64,000 bases of DNA from Arthrobacter russicus (GCF_031454135.1 NZ_JAVDQF010000001.1:1736001-1800000); one strand, 5' to 3'; counted from the stretch's first letter, positions 40,661 to 51,840 are shown. Notes: a model not told the origin generated them from the letters alone. Numbers and translations: made by a program.

Positions 40661-40745
40661 CGGAGGATGGGGGATTTGAACCCCCGAGGGCGTTAACCCA
40701 ACACGCGTTCCAGGCGTGCGCCATAGGCCGCTAGGCGAATCCTCC
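40661..40745 (-). tRNA. tRNA-Ser (anticodon GGA)
   Basis: An 85-base cloverleaf on the - strand: acceptor GGAGGAT (40745-40739) pairs with ATCCTCC (40668-40662). The anticodon stem CACGC/GCGTG encloses the loop CTGGAAC with anticodon GGA. A long class II variable arm and the T-arm GGGGGTTCAAATCCCCC follow. CCA is not encoded (CCG follows the discriminator G). It reads UCC/UCU serine codons. Confidence 0.97.
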
Positions 40746-40868
40746 TTGGCTGCTTTCCATCGGCCGCCAAAGGCAAGCCAGAGAAGAGCAGACTCCAGAA
40801 TACCCGAAGCGGACAGCGCCACGAAATCACCGGCTGCGACCCGGTTCGAACCACCGGCTCGGATCCAG

Positions 40869-40874
40869 TAGAAT
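40869..40874 (+). promoter_or_regulatory. -10 box of the SRP RNA promoter
   Basis: TAGAAT is placed seven bases before the expected 5' end of the SRP RNA. A clear -35 is not seen. Confidence 0.6.
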
Positions 40875-40880
40875 GGACGG

Positions 40881-40970
40881 CAGCCCCTCGTGCGGCGTCA
40901 CCCTGTGAACTCCCCCAGGACCGGAAGGTAGCAAGGGTAAGCGGGCTCTGGCGGGTGCACGAGGGGTCCT
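40881..40970 (+). ncRNA. ffs: Signal recognition particle RNA, small bacterial type
   Basis: The 5' CCCCTCGTGC (40884-40893) pairs with GCACGAGGGG (40957-40966) to form the base of a single long hairpin. The apical region has the conserved GGACCGGAAGGTAGCAAGGG, including the GGAA tetraloop and the asymmetric internal loop that binds Ffh. The length of about 90 bases fits the short SRP RNA without Alu domain used by many Gram-negative bacteria and actinobacteria. It acts in co-translational targeting of membrane proteins. Confidence 0.95.
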
Positions 40971-40987
40971 TACGTTCTAGGAGCGCC

Positions 40988-41908
40988 ATGCCAGATCTTC
41001 CAGGGCTCCATTCTGGGGCCGGCCGATTCGCGCCCAGCCCATCCGGCGAACTCCATCTGGGAAACCTGCGCACCGCGATCCTGGCCTGGCTCTTCGCCCG
41101 CAGCACCGGCCGGCGCTTCCTGCTCCGGATCGAAGACCTGGACCGGGCCCGTGCCGGGGCGGAGGCCGAGCAACTCCGGGACCTGGCGCTGATCGGCTTG
41201 GACTGGGACGAAGCCCCGATCCGGCAGAGCGACCGGGTCGCCCGGTACCGCGAAGCCCTCGACCGGCTCCGCGGGCAGGGCCGGTTGTACGAATGCTTCT
41301 GCACCCGGCGGGACATCGCCGAGGCCGCGAGTGCGCCGCACCAAGCGCCGGGGCGCTATCCGGGCACGTGCCGGAGCCTCAGCGAAACGGAGCGGGCCCG
41401 GAAACGGAGCGAACGCCCGGCCGCCTGGCGGTTGCGCAGCGACGTCGCGGAATTCCGGATCCACGATCGGCAGCACGGAGAGTTCCGCGGCCCGGTGGAT
41501 GATTTCGTGCTGCTCCGGAACGACGGCGTCACCGCCTACAACCTCGCAGTGGTCGTCGACGACGCGCTGCAGGGCGTGGACCAAGTAGTCCGCGGCGACG
41601 ATCTGCTGGCGGCGGCACCGGGCCAAGCCTATTTGGCTTCGCTGCTGGGTTATCCGGTTCCCGGGTACGCCCATGTCCCGCTTGCCCTGAACCCGGCCGG
41701 GCAACGTCTGGCCAAGCGCGACGGCGCGGTGACCCTGGCCGACGTCGGCCGCGATGCAGCGCTCGGCCTGATCTTCGGTTCACTCGGCTTGCCGCCCGCA
41801 TTGCCGGCCGCCTTGGCCGAATTCGATCCTGCCCGGTTGCCCCGTGAGGCTTGGCTGGTCCGCCCGGCGCCGGGGCACGGTACTAACAATGTCGGCGCCG
41901 GACGGTAG
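40988..41908 (+). CDS. gluQ: Glutamyl-Q tRNA(Asp) synthetase
   Basis: This paralogue of glutamyl-tRNA synthetase lacks the anticodon-binding domain and transfers glutamate to queuosine in the wobble position of tRNA(Asp). The 306-residue protein has the HIGH-type motif APSPSGELHLGNLRTA and LRIEDLDRARAG. The zinc-binding site is in ECFCTRRDI...YPGTCR, and a KMSKS-like GQRLAKRDGAVTL follows. ATG 40988 lies 18 bases after the SRP RNA and starts at the family's usual N-terminus. dnaX follows 9 bases later. Confidence 0.93.
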   Translation: MPDLPGLHSGAGRFAPSPSGELHLGNLRTAILAWLFARSTGRRFLLRIEDLDRARAGAEAEQLRDLALIGLDWDEAPIRQSDRVARYREALDRLRGQGRLYECFCTRRDIAEAASAPHQAPGRYPGTCRSLSETERARKRSERPAAWRLRSDVAEFRIHDRQHGEFRGPVDDFVLLRNDGVTAYNLAVVVDDALQGVDQVVRGDDLLAAAPGQAYLASLLGYPVPGYAHVPLALNPAGQRLAKRDGAVTLADVGRDAALGLIFGSLGLPPALPAALAEFDPARLPREAWLVRPAPGHGTNNVGAGR

Positions 41909-41917
41909 GGTTTCTAC

Positions 41918-44380
41918 GTGACCACAGCTCTTTATCGCAGGTATCGGCCGGACACGTTTGCGGACGTGATCGGGCAGGGCCATGTCACCGAACCGCTGAT
42001 GGCGGCGCTGCGCAAGAACCGGGTGAATCACGCCTACCTGTTCTCCGGCCCGCGCGGCTGCGGCAAGACGACGTCGGCCAGAATCCTGGCCCGCTGCCTG
42101 AACTGCGCCCAGGGCCCCACGGACACGCCCTGCGGCGTGTGCGACAGCTGCGTGGAACTGCGCACCGGCGGCCCCGGCAGCCTCGATGTGATCGAGATCG
42201 ACGCGGCCAGCCACGGCGGCGTCGACGATGCCCGGGATTTGCGGGAACGCGCTACCTTCGCCCCGGTTCGGGACCGCTACAAGATTTTCATCATCGACGA
42301 AGCCCACATGGTCACCAGTGCCGGCTTCAACGCGCTGCTGAAAATCGTCGAAGAGCCACCGGAGCACATCAAGTTCATCTTCGCGACCACCGAGCCGGAC
42401 AAGGTCATCGGCACGATCCGTTCGCGCACCCACCACTACCCCTTCCGCTTGGTGCCGCCGGAGCCTTTGATGGCCTACCTCCAGTTGCTGTCCGACCAGG
42501 AACACGTCAAGGTCGCGCCCGGGGTGCTCTCGCTGGTGGTGCGGGCCGGCGGCGGCTCGGTGCGGGACTCGCTCTCCGTGCTGGACCAGCTCATGGCGGG
42601 CGCCGGTGAACAAGGCCTCGATTACGAGCTCGCGGTTTCGCTGCTCGGCTATACGCATGCCTCGTTGCTCGACGATGTGGTGGACGCCCTGGCCGCCGCC
42701 GACGCAGCTACCGTGTTCCGAGCGGTAGACCGCATCATCCAGACCGGGCTGGACCCGCGGCGCTTCGTGGAAGACCTGTTGGAACGCTTCCGCGACCTGA
42801 TCATCGTGCAGGCCATGCCGGAAAGCGCGCCGGCGATCCTGCGCGGCATGCCGGACGACCAAATCGCCCGGATGCAGAACCAGTCCGCGCAACTGGGCCG
42901 GGCGGAACTCTCCCGGGCGGCCGATGTCAGCAATACTGCATTGACCGAAATGACCGGAGCCACCTCTCCCCGGCTGCATTTGGAGCTGCTCTGCGCCCGC
43001 TTGCTGCTCCCGGGTGCAGAACAAAGCGAACGCGGCATGGCCGCCAGGGTGGACCGGATCGAACGGCGGCTCTCCTATGCGGGGACCGCTCCCGCCGATG
43101 CGGCACCCGCGGCCGCGCAGCCGGCACCGCAACGCGAACAACCGGCGAGCAACCCCGCTGCGCCACGGTCGGCAGCACCGGTCGCCTCCGCGCCGGCGGC
43201 CGCAGTTCTGGCCGCCGAGGTTCCGGTTGCCGCGCCGGACTCGCGTCCGGTCGCGGCTCAGCCGGTGCGCCAAGAGCCGCAGCCACCGGCTGAGCCGGCA
43301 CCGGCGACACCTGCCGCACCGGCAGCTTCGACCGAGTTGGACGACTGGGGCATCCCGATGCAACCCCGGGAATCGGCAACCCCGGCTCCGATCGCCTCGG
43401 AGCCGGCGGATTCGACAGCCGCGCCATCCGCTCCGGCCACCTCGACGCCGGCTCCCCCGCCCGCTGCCGACCCGGCACCCGCTGCGGGCCCGGCGTCCGG
43501 CAATGCCCCTGGTTCCGCGCAGGGCATCGAAATGATCCGCCGTGCCTGGCCGGATGTCCTGGACCAGCTGAGCAAGATCAAACGCTCGAGTTGGGCGCTC
43601 ATCGCCCCCAACTCGACACCGCAGAGCTTCACCGGCGGCGCTTTGGCCTTGGCCTTCAGCACCGATGGCCTGGCTGCCGCATTCAGCCGCGGCGAGCACG
43701 CCGAGAATCTGCGCTCCGCGATCAAAGCGACGCTCGGCCTGGATTGCCAGGTCTCCGCAACCGCCGGGGCCAGTGCTCCGGCGGCCTTCAACAGCACAGC
43801 GAGCTCTGAACCAAACCCAAAAGGCCTGAGCACTCCGGTTGAACCGGCGGAGCCGTCGGCACCGGACGACGTTCCGCCACCGGTCGACGAGGGCGGCTTC
43901 CCAGAGGAACCACCGGCTCCGGAGGACGACCCGCGGGAACAGATCTGGCGCCGCCCGGCTGAACCAAGCGCAGCGCCCGCGCCGACGGCCCAGCCCACTG
44001 CGCCGAGCCGCGCCACCCCGGTGGCCGAACCCGGCTGGGGCGAGATTTCGGCAGCGCCGGATTGGATCAGCGGCGCCGCCGATCCGGCGGCTCCGGCCGC
44101 GCCGGCAACCCCGGGAGGGTCCTCGTCCGCTCCTGCCGAAACCGCACCATCGGCAGCGGAGCAACCCGAGGGACCCGGCAAGACCAGCCTCTACCAACGG
44201 TTGAGCGAACAGGCCAAGAAAGCGGCTCCCGAAGCAGCGCCGGAGCCGGAAGCCTATGTCGAGGACATCCCGAGTGCCGACGATGAGACCATTGAGGAGT
44301 CCGGGTTGGTGGGTCGGGCCGCAGTGGAACGGATCCTCGGTGGCAGACTGATCGAAGAACGCCCCAGCAGCAAGAACTGA
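41918..44380 (+). CDS. dnaX: DNA polymerase III gamma/tau subunit
   Basis: The 820-residue ATPase loads the sliding clamp and ties the replicase together. Walker A is [13 protein letters not shown], with zinc cysteines in [19 protein letters not shown]. Walker B is [10 protein letters not shown], followed by the sensor [15 protein letters not shown] with the SRC-type arginine motif. Residues ~400-540 and ~620-760 are long Ala/Pro/Glu-rich linkers. Between them is a folded domain ([24 protein letters not shown]), the usual actinobacterial tau domain. The C-terminus [15 protein letters not shown] is conserved in the order. The start is GTG. recR follows after 76 bases, without the ybaB gene found between them in many bacteria. 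Confidence 0.97.
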   Translation: MTTALYRRYRPDTFADVIGQGHVTEPLMAALRKNRVNHAYLFSGPRGCGKTTSARILARCLNCAQGPTDTPCGVCDSCVELRTGGPGSLDVIEIDAASHGGVDDARDLRERATFAPVRDRYKIFIIDEAHMVTSAGFNALLKIVEEPPEHIKFIFATTEPDKVIGTIRSRTHHYPFRLVPPEPLMAYLQLLSDQEHVKVAPGVLSLVVRAGGGSVRDSLSVLDQLMAGAGEQGLDYELAVSLLGYTHASLLDDVVDALAAADAATVFRAVDRIIQTGLDPRRFVEDLLERFRDLIIVQAMPESAPAILRGMPDDQIARMQNQSAQLGRAELSRAADVSNTALTEMTGATSPRLHLELLCARLLLPGAEQSERGMAARVDRIERRLSYAGTAPADAAPAAAQPAPQREQPASNPAAPRSAAPVASAPAAAVLAAEVPVAAPDSRPVAAQPVRQEPQPPAEPAPATPAAPAASTELDDWGIPMQPRESATPAPIASEPADSTAAPSAPATSTPAPPPAADPAPAAGPASGNAPGSAQGIEMIRRAWPDVLDQLSKIKRSSWALIAPNSTPQSFTGGALALAFSTDGLAAAFSRGEHAENLRSAIKATLGLDCQVSATAGASAPAAFNSTASSEPNPKGLSTPVEPAEPSAPDDVPPPVDEGGFPEEPPAPEDDPREQIWRRPAEPSAAPAPTAQPTAPSRATPVAEPGWGEISAAPDWISGAADPAAPAAPATPGGSSSAPAETAPSAAEQPEGPGKTSLYQRLSEQAKKAAPEAAPEPEAYVEDIPSADDETIEESGLVGRAAVERILGGRLIEERPSSKN

Positions 44381-44456
44381 AACAGCAGCCCGGCAGGCCA
44401 GGTACAGCGCATCCTCCCGGGCCTGCCGCGCGGATCCTAGGGAAGCAGAACAGACA

Positions 44457-45056
44457 GTGTACGAAGGCGCAGTCCAAGAACTGATCGACGAATTGGGGCG
44501 GTTGCCCGGAATCGGCCCGAAATCAGCGCAACGCCTGGCATTCCATGTCCTCGAGGCGGATCCGGAAGACATCAAACGGCTGGTCGCGTCGATCGTCACC
44601 GTCAAAGAACGGGTGAAGTTCTGCACCATCTGCGGCAATGTCGCGGAACAGGAAACCTGCGGCATCTGCCGCGATCCGCGTCGCGATCCCACCGTGATCT
44701 GCGTCGTGGAGGAGTCCAAAGACGTGATCGCCGTCGAACGGACCCGCAGTTTCCGCGGCCGCTACCATGTGCTCGGCGGCGCGATCAACCCGATCGCCGG
44801 CGTTGGCCCCGACCAGTTGCGCATCCGGGAACTTTTGGGCCGGCTCAACGACAGCCAGATCGAAGAAGTCATCATCGCCACCGATCCCAACCTCGAAGGC
44901 GAAGCGACCGCGACCTATCTCGCCCGGATGCTCAAAACCATCGGCATCACGGTGACCAGATTGGCCTCCGGCCTGCCGGTCGGCGGCGACCTCGAATACG
45001 CGGACGAAATCACCTTGGGCCGGGCCTTCGAAGGCCGCCGCAACGCCTTGAACTGA
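44457..45056 (+). CDS. recR: Recombination mediator RecR
   Basis: RecR works with RecO to load RecA on gapped DNA. The 199-residue protein has the N-terminal helix-hairpin-helix [22 protein letters not shown], the four-cysteine zinc finger [21 protein letters not shown] and the Toprim domain ([31 protein letters not shown]), all in the normal order. The GTG start is the family's usual N-terminus. It lies downstream of dnaX. Confidence 0.97.
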   Translation: MYEGAVQELIDELGRLPGIGPKSAQRLAFHVLEADPEDIKRLVASIVTVKERVKFCTICGNVAEQETCGICRDPRRDPTVICVVEESKDVIAVERTRSFRGRYHVLGGAINPIAGVGPDQLRIRELLGRLNDSQIEEVIIATDPNLEGEATATYLARMLKTIGITVTRLASGLPVGGDLEYADEITLGRAFEGRRNALN

Positions 45057-45256
45057 GCCCGGCGTACTGCGGCGATACCCCACTGGGTTGCGAGGCCGCT
45101 GGGACAACCCCATGGTCGGCCGAGGAGCCGGTCAACGGGTTGGGACATGCTGACCGAGCCCCGGGCGCATCGCGGCGGTGCAATCTCGAAATTAGCCGCA
45201 AAACCCCTGATAATCAAGGAAAATGGCTGCCACAAACCACGTTGATGTGGCTTTGC

Positions 45257-45268
45257 GCAAACGCTTGC
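45257..45268 (+). promoter_or_regulatory. LacI-type operator candidate upstream of the sugar importer
   Basis: GCAAACGCTTGC is nearly symmetric about a central CG, with one mismatch, and fits the GCAAACGTTTGC-type sites of LacI-family sugar repressors. It lies 66 bases before the binding protein ATG. No LacI gene is in this window. Confidence 0.55.
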
Positions 45269-45334
45269 ACGCGGCCTGAACGCCTGTTACGGTGACATGA
45301 CTCTGATCACCGTCCCACCCGAAGCAGGCAACAC

Positions 45335-46729
45335 ATGTCAAGCGGCTCGAAGACGAACCGCCAGGGCCCCGGCCTTGGAACCGCCCCGATTCCGGGCAGC
45401 AACTTTGCGGCCGGAAGCGCCATCGACCAGAGCCATGCCGCAGCGGCAGCGGTCCGCCGCAGAATGTTCCTCGGTGCCACGTTTGCCGCGGGCGCCGCAG
45501 CGCTCACCGCCTGCACCGCTCCGGCCGCAAATCCCACAGCCGGCGCGGCCGGACCAGATGAATCGGCCACCGTTCCCCCGGAAAAACCGGGCGACGCCGA
45601 TCTGGTGGTCTGGGCAGATGCGAAAAAGGCCGCTGCGGTAGCACCGGTCGCGGCCGAGTTCGGAACCCGCTGGGGCATCAAAGTGGCGGTGCAGACCGTC
45701 GGCACCAACCTGCAACCGAACTTCATCACTGCCAATCAAGCCGGCAAAGGCCCGGACGTGTTGCTGGCCGCCAATGACTGGATCGGCAACCTGGTGCAGA
45801 ACTCCGCGATCGACCCGGTGCTGATCAGTGCAGAACAGCGGTCCGCGATCGCACCGATCGCGATGACCGCGATCGAGTTCAACGGCCAAGCCTATGGCGT
45901 GCCTTATTCGATGGAGACCCTGGTGCTGTTCCGGAACCAGAACCTCGCGCCGCAGGCACCGGCCAGCTTCGAAGAACTGGTGGCGATCGGCCAGGAGGCC
46001 CGGCACTCCCAGGGCGCGGAACGGGTGCTCAGCCTGCCGGTCGGCACCATTGGCGATGCTTACCACATGCAGCCGGTGTTCTCCTCGGCGGGCGGCTACA
46101 TCTTCGGCTCCGCGGCCGACGGGACGCCCGATCCGAAAGATCTGGGCATCGGCAAACCGGGTTCCGTCGAAGCGGCGAAGCTGATCGCCCAGTACGGCGA
46201 AACCGGCAACGGGGTCTTCAGCCGTTCGGTGACCAATGACAACTACATCTCGCTCTTCACCCAAGGCAAGATCCCGTTCATGGTCAGCGGCCCGTGGGCC
46301 CTGGCCGACGTCGCGAAGGCCGGCTTCCCCTTTGCGACCAGCCTGATCCCGGGGTTCGAAGGCAAGGCTCCGGCTCAGCCGTTCGTCGGCGTGAATGCCT
46401 TCTACGTGGCATCGAAGGCCCGGAACAAAGTCTTCGCCCAGGAATTCGTGCGCACCATCCTTACCTCGCCGCAGGCGCAGCGCCAGCTTTACGACGCGAA
46501 CCCCTTGCCGCCGTCGCTGTCGGCGTTGGCGGATGAGATCTCCGCCCAAGACAAAAACATCGCCACGGTCCTGCAATCCGCCGCGACCGGCGTCCCGCTG
46601 CCGTCGATCCCGGCGATGAACGCCGTCTGGGCGCCGTTGGGCAATGCCTTTTCCTCGATCATCGCGGGATCCGCGGCCGAGAGCACCATCGAACAAACCG
46701 GCGCCGCGATCCGCAAGGCGATCGGATGA
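45335..46729 (+). CDS. Maltose/maltodextrin-type ABC importer, solute-binding lipoprotein
   Basis: The 464-residue protein carries a 40-residue N-terminal extension, then RRRMFLGATFAAGAAALTAC with Cys60 as lipid anchor. The twin arginines suggest Tat export. The mature part shows the MalE-like fold: DLVVWADAKKAAAVAPVAAEFG, FNGQAYGVPYSMETLVLFRNQ, FMVSGPWALADVAKAG, VGVNAFYVAS and PSIPAMNAVWAPLGNA. It delivers sugars to the two permeases that follow. A LacI-type site lies upstream. The operon has no ATPase gene, so a shared MsmK/MalK-type ATPase elsewhere must serve it. Substrate is probably maltose or maltodextrin, from similarity of the permeases to MalF and MalG. Confidence 0.9.
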   Translation: MSSGSKTNRQGPGLGTAPIPGSNFAAGSAIDQSHAAAAAVRRRMFLGATFAAGAAALTACTAPAANPTAGAAGPDESATVPPEKPGDADLVVWADAKKAAAVAPVAAEFGTRWGIKVAVQTVGTNLQPNFITANQAGKGPDVLLAANDWIGNLVQNSAIDPVLISAEQRSAIAPIAMTAIEFNGQAYGVPYSMETLVLFRNQNLAPQAPASFEELVAIGQEARHSQGAERVLSLPVGTIGDAYHMQPVFSSAGGYIFGSAADGTPDPKDLGIGKPGSVEAAKLIAQYGETGNGVFSRSVTNDNYISLFTQGKIPFMVSGPWALADVAKAGFPFATSLIPGFEGKAPAQPFVGVNAFYVASKARNKVFAQEFVRTILTSPQAQRQLYDANPLPPSLSALADEISAQDKNIATVLQSAATGVPLPSIPAMNAVWAPLGNAFSSIIAGSAAESTIEQTGAAIRKAIG

Positions 46730-46746
46730 TCCGGGGAAAAGGAACC

Positions 46747-48351
46747 ATGCCCACTGCGAAAAGCGGACCGAAAAGCTCCACCCCGGAACTTCCGCTGCGC
46801 TTGGGCAGCACGAATTCCGTGATCGGACTGACCGTGAAGATCCTCGGTTTGGGCCTCGCCGCCGCGTTGGCGATCGGAGCCACTCCGGTGCTCTTGGCCT
46901 CCGGAAGCTGGCTGTTGCTGGGCGGCCTGTGGCTGGCCACGATCGCCCTGTTCGTCATTTACGCCGGAAAACGCTTGATCCCGGCGAAGTATCTTGCTCC
47001 AGGAACCGTCTTCCTCGCGGTCTTCGTGATCGTGCCGATTCTTTACACGGTACAGATTTCCACCACCAATCAAGCGGATGGGACCAGAGGCAGCAAGGCC
47101 GAGACGATTCAGACGATCGAACGGAACTCAGTTTTGCAGGGCCCCGAATCCCGCAATTTCAACTTGTCGATCGCGGTTCCCGGCAGCACTGCGAACAGTG
47201 ACGGGCCGTTCACTTTGTTCCTCGTCGACCAGAAGAGCGGCGAAGCACTGCGCGCCGATGCCAACGGCACCGAGCCGGCCCCGCAGGCTCAGATCCAAGA
47301 CGGCTTCGTGCGCAGCGCGCCGGGCTTCGCTTTCTTGGACCCCCGCCAAGTGGCGCAAGCCGGGAAAGCCCTTGCGGCAGCCGAGTTCCCGTCCGGTCGG
47401 GAAAGCATCCATCTGGTCGGGCTGAGTTTCGCATTCGAAGGCAGTCAGCAATACCGTTACGACCAGGCCAGCGACTCGATGCGCAACAGCGCCACCGGGG
47501 AGCTGTATCCGGTGCGCGAAATCAACGGCAAAGATTACTTCGTGCGAGCGGACGGCAGCCCGGCCTTCGACCAGAGTTGGCAGAAGTACGTCGGCGCAAG
47601 CAACTATCTGAAGTTGTTCACCGATAGCTCGCTGCGCGACGCTTTTGCCGGCACCTTTCTCTGGACCGTGGTGTTCGCGGTGGTCTCGGTGGCCAGCACG
47701 TTCCTATTGGGGTTGCTGCTCGCCCTGACCCTCAACGAACGCAGGATGCGCGGACTGAAATACTACCGCGCCGCGATGCTCATCCCGTATGCGATCCCCA
47801 CGTTCATTTCCTTCCTGGTCTGGGCGAGTTTCTACAACAAGGATTTCGGCTTGATCAACGGCTTCCTCGGCGGCGCCCAGATCGATTGGCTCGGCGACCC
47901 GACCTTGGCCAAGGTCGCCATTCTGCTGACCAATCTCTGGGTCGGGTTCCCGTACATGTTCCTGATCTGTCTCGGCGCACTGCAGTCCTTGCCCGGCGAC
48001 GTCGATGAGGCGGCGAAGATCGACGGCGCCTCGGCTTTCCAGTCGTTCACCCGGGTCAAATTCCCCTTGGTGATGGTCGCGGTGGCGCCTTTGCTGGTGG
48101 CATCCTTCGCCTTCAATTTCAATAACTTCGCGATCATCCAGCTGCTCACCGGAGGCGCGCCGTTCCCGAGCGACGGCGCGCAAATCGGCTCCACCGACAT
48201 CATGATCAGCGCCACCTACCGGGTGGCTTTCGGCAGCTCCGGCGCGGACTTCGGCTTCGCGGCGGCGATTTCGGTGTTGTTGTTCGTGGTCACCGCAGTT
48301 CTGGCCAGCATCCAATTCAGGTTCACCAAAGCTCTGGAGGACGTCCGATGA
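46747..48351 (+). CDS. ABC sugar permease, MalF-like
   Basis: The 534-residue inner membrane permease has a cytoplasmic N-terminus and about eight helices. Between helix 3 and the following helix is a large external loop (~residues 110-290: VQISTTNQADGT ... GASNYLKLF), the counterpart of the MalF P2 loop that contacts the binding protein. The permease signature EAAKIDGASAFQSFTRVKFPLV is the EAA loop that docks the ATPase. ATG 46747 follows GGGGAAAAGGAA; an in-frame ATG at 46726 overlaps the previous stop (ATGA) but has a poor site. It overlaps the next gene by ATGA. Confidence 0.92.
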   Translation: MPTAKSGPKSSTPELPLRLGSTNSVIGLTVKILGLGLAAALAIGATPVLLASGSWLLLGGLWLATIALFVIYAGKRLIPAKYLAPGTVFLAVFVIVPILYTVQISTTNQADGTRGSKAETIQTIERNSVLQGPESRNFNLSIAVPGSTANSDGPFTLFLVDQKSGEALRADANGTEPAPQAQIQDGFVRSAPGFAFLDPRQVAQAGKALAAAEFPSGRESIHLVGLSFAFEGSQQYRYDQASDSMRNSATGELYPVREINGKDYFVRADGSPAFDQSWQKYVGASNYLKLFTDSSLRDAFAGTFLWTVVFAVVSVASTFLLGLLLALTLNERRMRGLKYYRAAMLIPYAIPTFISFLVWASFYNKDFGLINGFLGGAQIDWLGDPTLAKVAILLTNLWVGFPYMFLICLGALQSLPGDVDEAAKIDGASAFQSFTRVKFPLVMVAVAPLLVASFAFNFNNFAIIQLLTGGAPFPSDGAQIGSTDIMISATYRVAFGSSGADFGFAAAISVLLFVVTAVLASIQFRFTKALEDVR

Positions 48352-49268
48352 GCATTCCCACGGCTACCCGACCGGCCAAACGGCGCAGCAAAGTGCGCAA
48401 AGACGGTCTCGAGGTTCCCACCGGCGGCCGGTGGTGGCGGGAGATCGGTTGGCGGCACCTGATCGGGCTTTTCGCAGTGGTATTTTCCTTGTTCCCCGTG
48501 GTCTACATCCTGTCCGCGGCCTTCAACCCGCTGGGCACGGTGGCGAGCACATCGCTGATCCCTTCGAGCCTCGGGCTGGACAATTTCAGCGCGCTGCTCA
48601 GCTCCCAGCAATTCCCCTTCGCCCAGTGGTACCTGAACACGCTGCTGATCTGCGCGGTGGTTTCTTTGGCCCAAGTGGCCGCGAGCACGCTCGCCGCCTA
48701 CGCCTTCTCCCGGATGCGGTTCCGGGGCCGGCGGACCGGCTTGTTGGCGATCCTGTTGATCCAGATGTTCCCAGCGTTCTTGGCCATCGTTGCGCTGTAT
48801 GCGATGATCGGCGCGATCGGCGATGTGCTTCCGGCGGTCGGCCTGAACACCCTGGCCGGCTACGGTCTGGTCCTGATGGGCGGCGCCCTGGGCCAAGTCT
48901 GGCTGATCAAAGGCTTTTTCGACTCCTTGCCCCAGGAACTGGATGAGGCGGCCCGGCTCGACGGCGCCGGCCATTTCCAGATCTTCCTGCGGATCATCCT
49001 GCCGCTGATCCGCCCGGTCCTGGCCGTGACCGTACTACTGGCATTCGTCGGCGTGATCGGCGAATTTCTGTTGGCCAGCATCTTCTTGACCGATAATTCG
49101 GTGAAGACCCTCGCCGTCGGGCTTTACTCGATCATCACCGGCGACCGGAGCAACAACCTGGGCATTTTCGCGGCCGGCTCGCTGCTGATCGCGATCCCGG
49201 TGGTACTGCTGTTCCTCTGGCTGCAGCGGTTCATCGTGGGCGGGCTGACTGCCGGCTCCGGAAAGTAA
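48348..49268 (+). CDS. ABC sugar permease, MalG-like
   Basis: The 306-residue partner permease has six helices. The N-terminus has a cytoplasmic, basic tail. FPVVYILSAAFNP leads into the first external loop, and the EAA loop reads QELDEAARLDGAGHFQIFLRIILPLI. The C-terminus RFIVGGLTAGSGK is that of MalG-type proteins, which reach into the ATPase dimer. It is translationally coupled to the MalF-like gene (ATGA). No ATPase gene follows; the next gene is convergent. Confidence 0.93.
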   Translation: MSIPTATRPAKRRSKVRKDGLEVPTGGRWWREIGWRHLIGLFAVVFSLFPVVYILSAAFNPLGTVASTSLIPSSLGLDNFSALLSSQQFPFAQWYLNTLLICAVVSLAQVAASTLAAYAFSRMRFRGRRTGLLAILLIQMFPAFLAIVALYAMIGAIGDVLPAVGLNTLAGYGLVLMGGALGQVWLIKGFFDSLPQELDEAARLDGAGHFQIFLRIILPLIRPVLAVTVLLAFVGVIGEFLLASIFLTDNSVKTLAVGLYSIITGDRSNNLGIFAAGSLLIAIPVVLLFLWLQRFIVGGLTAGSGK

Positions 49269-49309
49269 CCCGGCCCGCGCTCCGCAGGCAGGCCGGGTGC
49301 GGCGTGGAT

Positions 49310-49723
49310 TCAGCCGGCCGGGGTTGCGGTGATGTTGACCATCCAGTCCACGCCGAACTTGTCTTTGCATTGGCCGAAGAAGTCGCCCCACGGGGCCTGT
49401 TCCAAGGGCATCGCGACGACCCCGCCGGCGATGAGCTTCTCCCAATACCCGCGCAGCACGGACTCGTCCTCGCCGCTGAGCGACAACGTGCCGTTGGCGC
49501 CGAGTTCCATGCTGTTCGGGGTGTCCGCCCCCATCAGCACCAAACCGTTGTCCGCCACGAGCATCCCGTGCATGATTTTGTCCTGCTCAGCCGGGTCTTC
49601 GCTCACCTGGAATTCTCCGAAACTGGACATCGTGAGCTCACCGCCGAACACCGACTGGTAGAACGTCATCGCGTCTTTCGCGGTGTCTTGGAAGCTCAGA
49701 TAAGGGTTGAGCCGAACGGCCAT
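49310..49723 (-). CDS. VOC family protein (PhnB-like)
   Basis: The 137-residue protein has the vicinal-oxygen-chelate fold of the PhnB/3-demethylubiquinone methyltransferase-like group: LNPYLSFQDTAKDAMTFYQSVFGGEL, VSEDPAEQDKIMHGML and PWGDFFGQCKDKFGVDWMVNI. These proteins are metal-binding or metal-free dimers whose substrates are mostly unknown. The ATG follows AAGGAGT. It is a single gene, convergent with the sugar importer. Confidence 0.88.
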   Translation of the reverse strand: MAVRLNPYLSFQDTAKDAMTFYQSVFGGELTMSSFGEFQVSEDPAEQDKIMHGMLVADNGLVLMGADTPNSMELGANGTLSLSGEDESVLRGYWEKLIAGGVVAMPLEQAPWGDFFGQCKDKFGVDWMVNITATPAG

Positions 49724-49939
49724 GTCGAAACTCCTTCATCGGCAGGAGCCGGGTGCCGACCCCTTTCCGCTCATCCTAGGGGCATTGCCGGGAGACCGGA
49801 AGGGTCGGCGTGCCGCCGAGCTGGGCTCAGGCGGTCCGGCAGCGCAGAACTTCCTGCGCAATCTTCGGCCGCGGATTCACCGTCACGCGGGCCGGCGGAT
49901 AAACTGGCCACAATCTTGTCCCTTCGCTCAGGAGTCTCC

Positions 49940-49977
49940 GTGCTTTTCCGATGCCCCGTTTTGCCCTGGCTGCCGTC

Positions 49978-49987
<10 letters not shown>
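49940..49987 (+). CDS. Candidate 15-codon leader ORF overlapping the aspartokinase start
   Basis: GTG at 49940 lies five bases after AGGAG (49930-49934) and opens a frame [15 protein letters not shown] ending at TGA 49985-49987. The stop overlaps the ATG of aspartokinase at 49978, which itself has no ribosome site. Translation of the leader could bring ribosomes to the enzyme start. A TAAACT -10-like motif at about 49900 would place the mRNA start just upstream. The peptide itself has no lysine codons. It may be chance. Confidence 0.3.
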
Positions 49988-51264
<1,277 letters not shown>

Positions 51265-51280
51265 CAGCAACCGCCGGCGA

Positions 51281-51826
51281 TCAGTCGCCCGGAGCGACCA
51301 ACTGGAACAACACGTTGTCCTGCCAGCGGTTCTGGATCCGCAGGTATTTCTCGGCCACGCCGATCCGCTGGAATCCGCAGTTCGCCAGGACCTGCTGCGA
51401 ACCGGTGTTGTGCAGCAGGGTGCCGGCTTGCAGCCGGTGCAGGCCGAGGGTGCCGAAGGCGAGGCCGATGACGGCGCTCACGGCTCTGGTCATCGACCCT
51501 CGGCCTTGCTCTGCGGCATCGATCCAGTAACCGAGATGGCCGTTCTCGAAGGGCCCCCGGACGATGTCGCTGATCGTGACCGCACCGATCGCCACACCGG
51601 CCTTCGTGATCAGCAGCGGCAGAGTGGTCCCGGCAGCGTAGCCCGCAAGCAAGCCCGCGATCCGTTCGGCTTGACCCGGTTCGGTGTAGAACTCCTCCGG
51701 GCGCGCCGGGTCCCAGGGCGCTAGATGCTCCCGATTGCGCCGGTAGGCCGCCGCCAGGGAGGCCGCATCGCTTGCCGCGAGGAGCCGCAGCTCGAGGTCT
51801 TCGGATAGTCGAATCGAGGTGATCAC
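51281..51826 (-). CDS. GNAT family acetyltransferase (RimJ/RimL-like)
   Basis: The 181-residue protein has the RimJ/RimL-type fold: LELRLLAASDAASLAAAYRRNREHLAPW at the N-terminus, IGAVTISDIVRGPFENGHLGYWID and the acetyl-CoA loop AEQGRGSMTRAVSAVIGLAF (QxxGxG type), and QRIGVAEKYLRIQNRWQDNVLF at the C-terminus. Such enzymes acetylate ribosomal protein N-termini or small molecules. The start is GTG. It lies convergent with lysC and divergent from the antiporter. Confidence 0.9.
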   Translation of the reverse strand: MITSIRLSEDLELRLLAASDAASLAAAYRRNREHLAPWDPARPEEFYTEPGQAERIAGLLAGYAAGTTLPLLITKAGVAIGAVTISDIVRGPFENGHLGYWIDAAEQGRGSMTRAVSAVIGLAFGTLGLHRLQAGTLLHNTGSQQVLANCGFQRIGVAEKYLRIQNRWQDNVLFQLVAPGD

Positions 51827-51840
51827 CGGACCAGCCTATG

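Noticed and set aside
41780-44719. Very long open frame on the - strand across dnaX
   Set aside because: It mirrors dnaX, whose GC-rich third positions keep the opposite strand open. Its composition (Arg, Gly rich) is that of a shadow frame, and dnaX motifs are complete.
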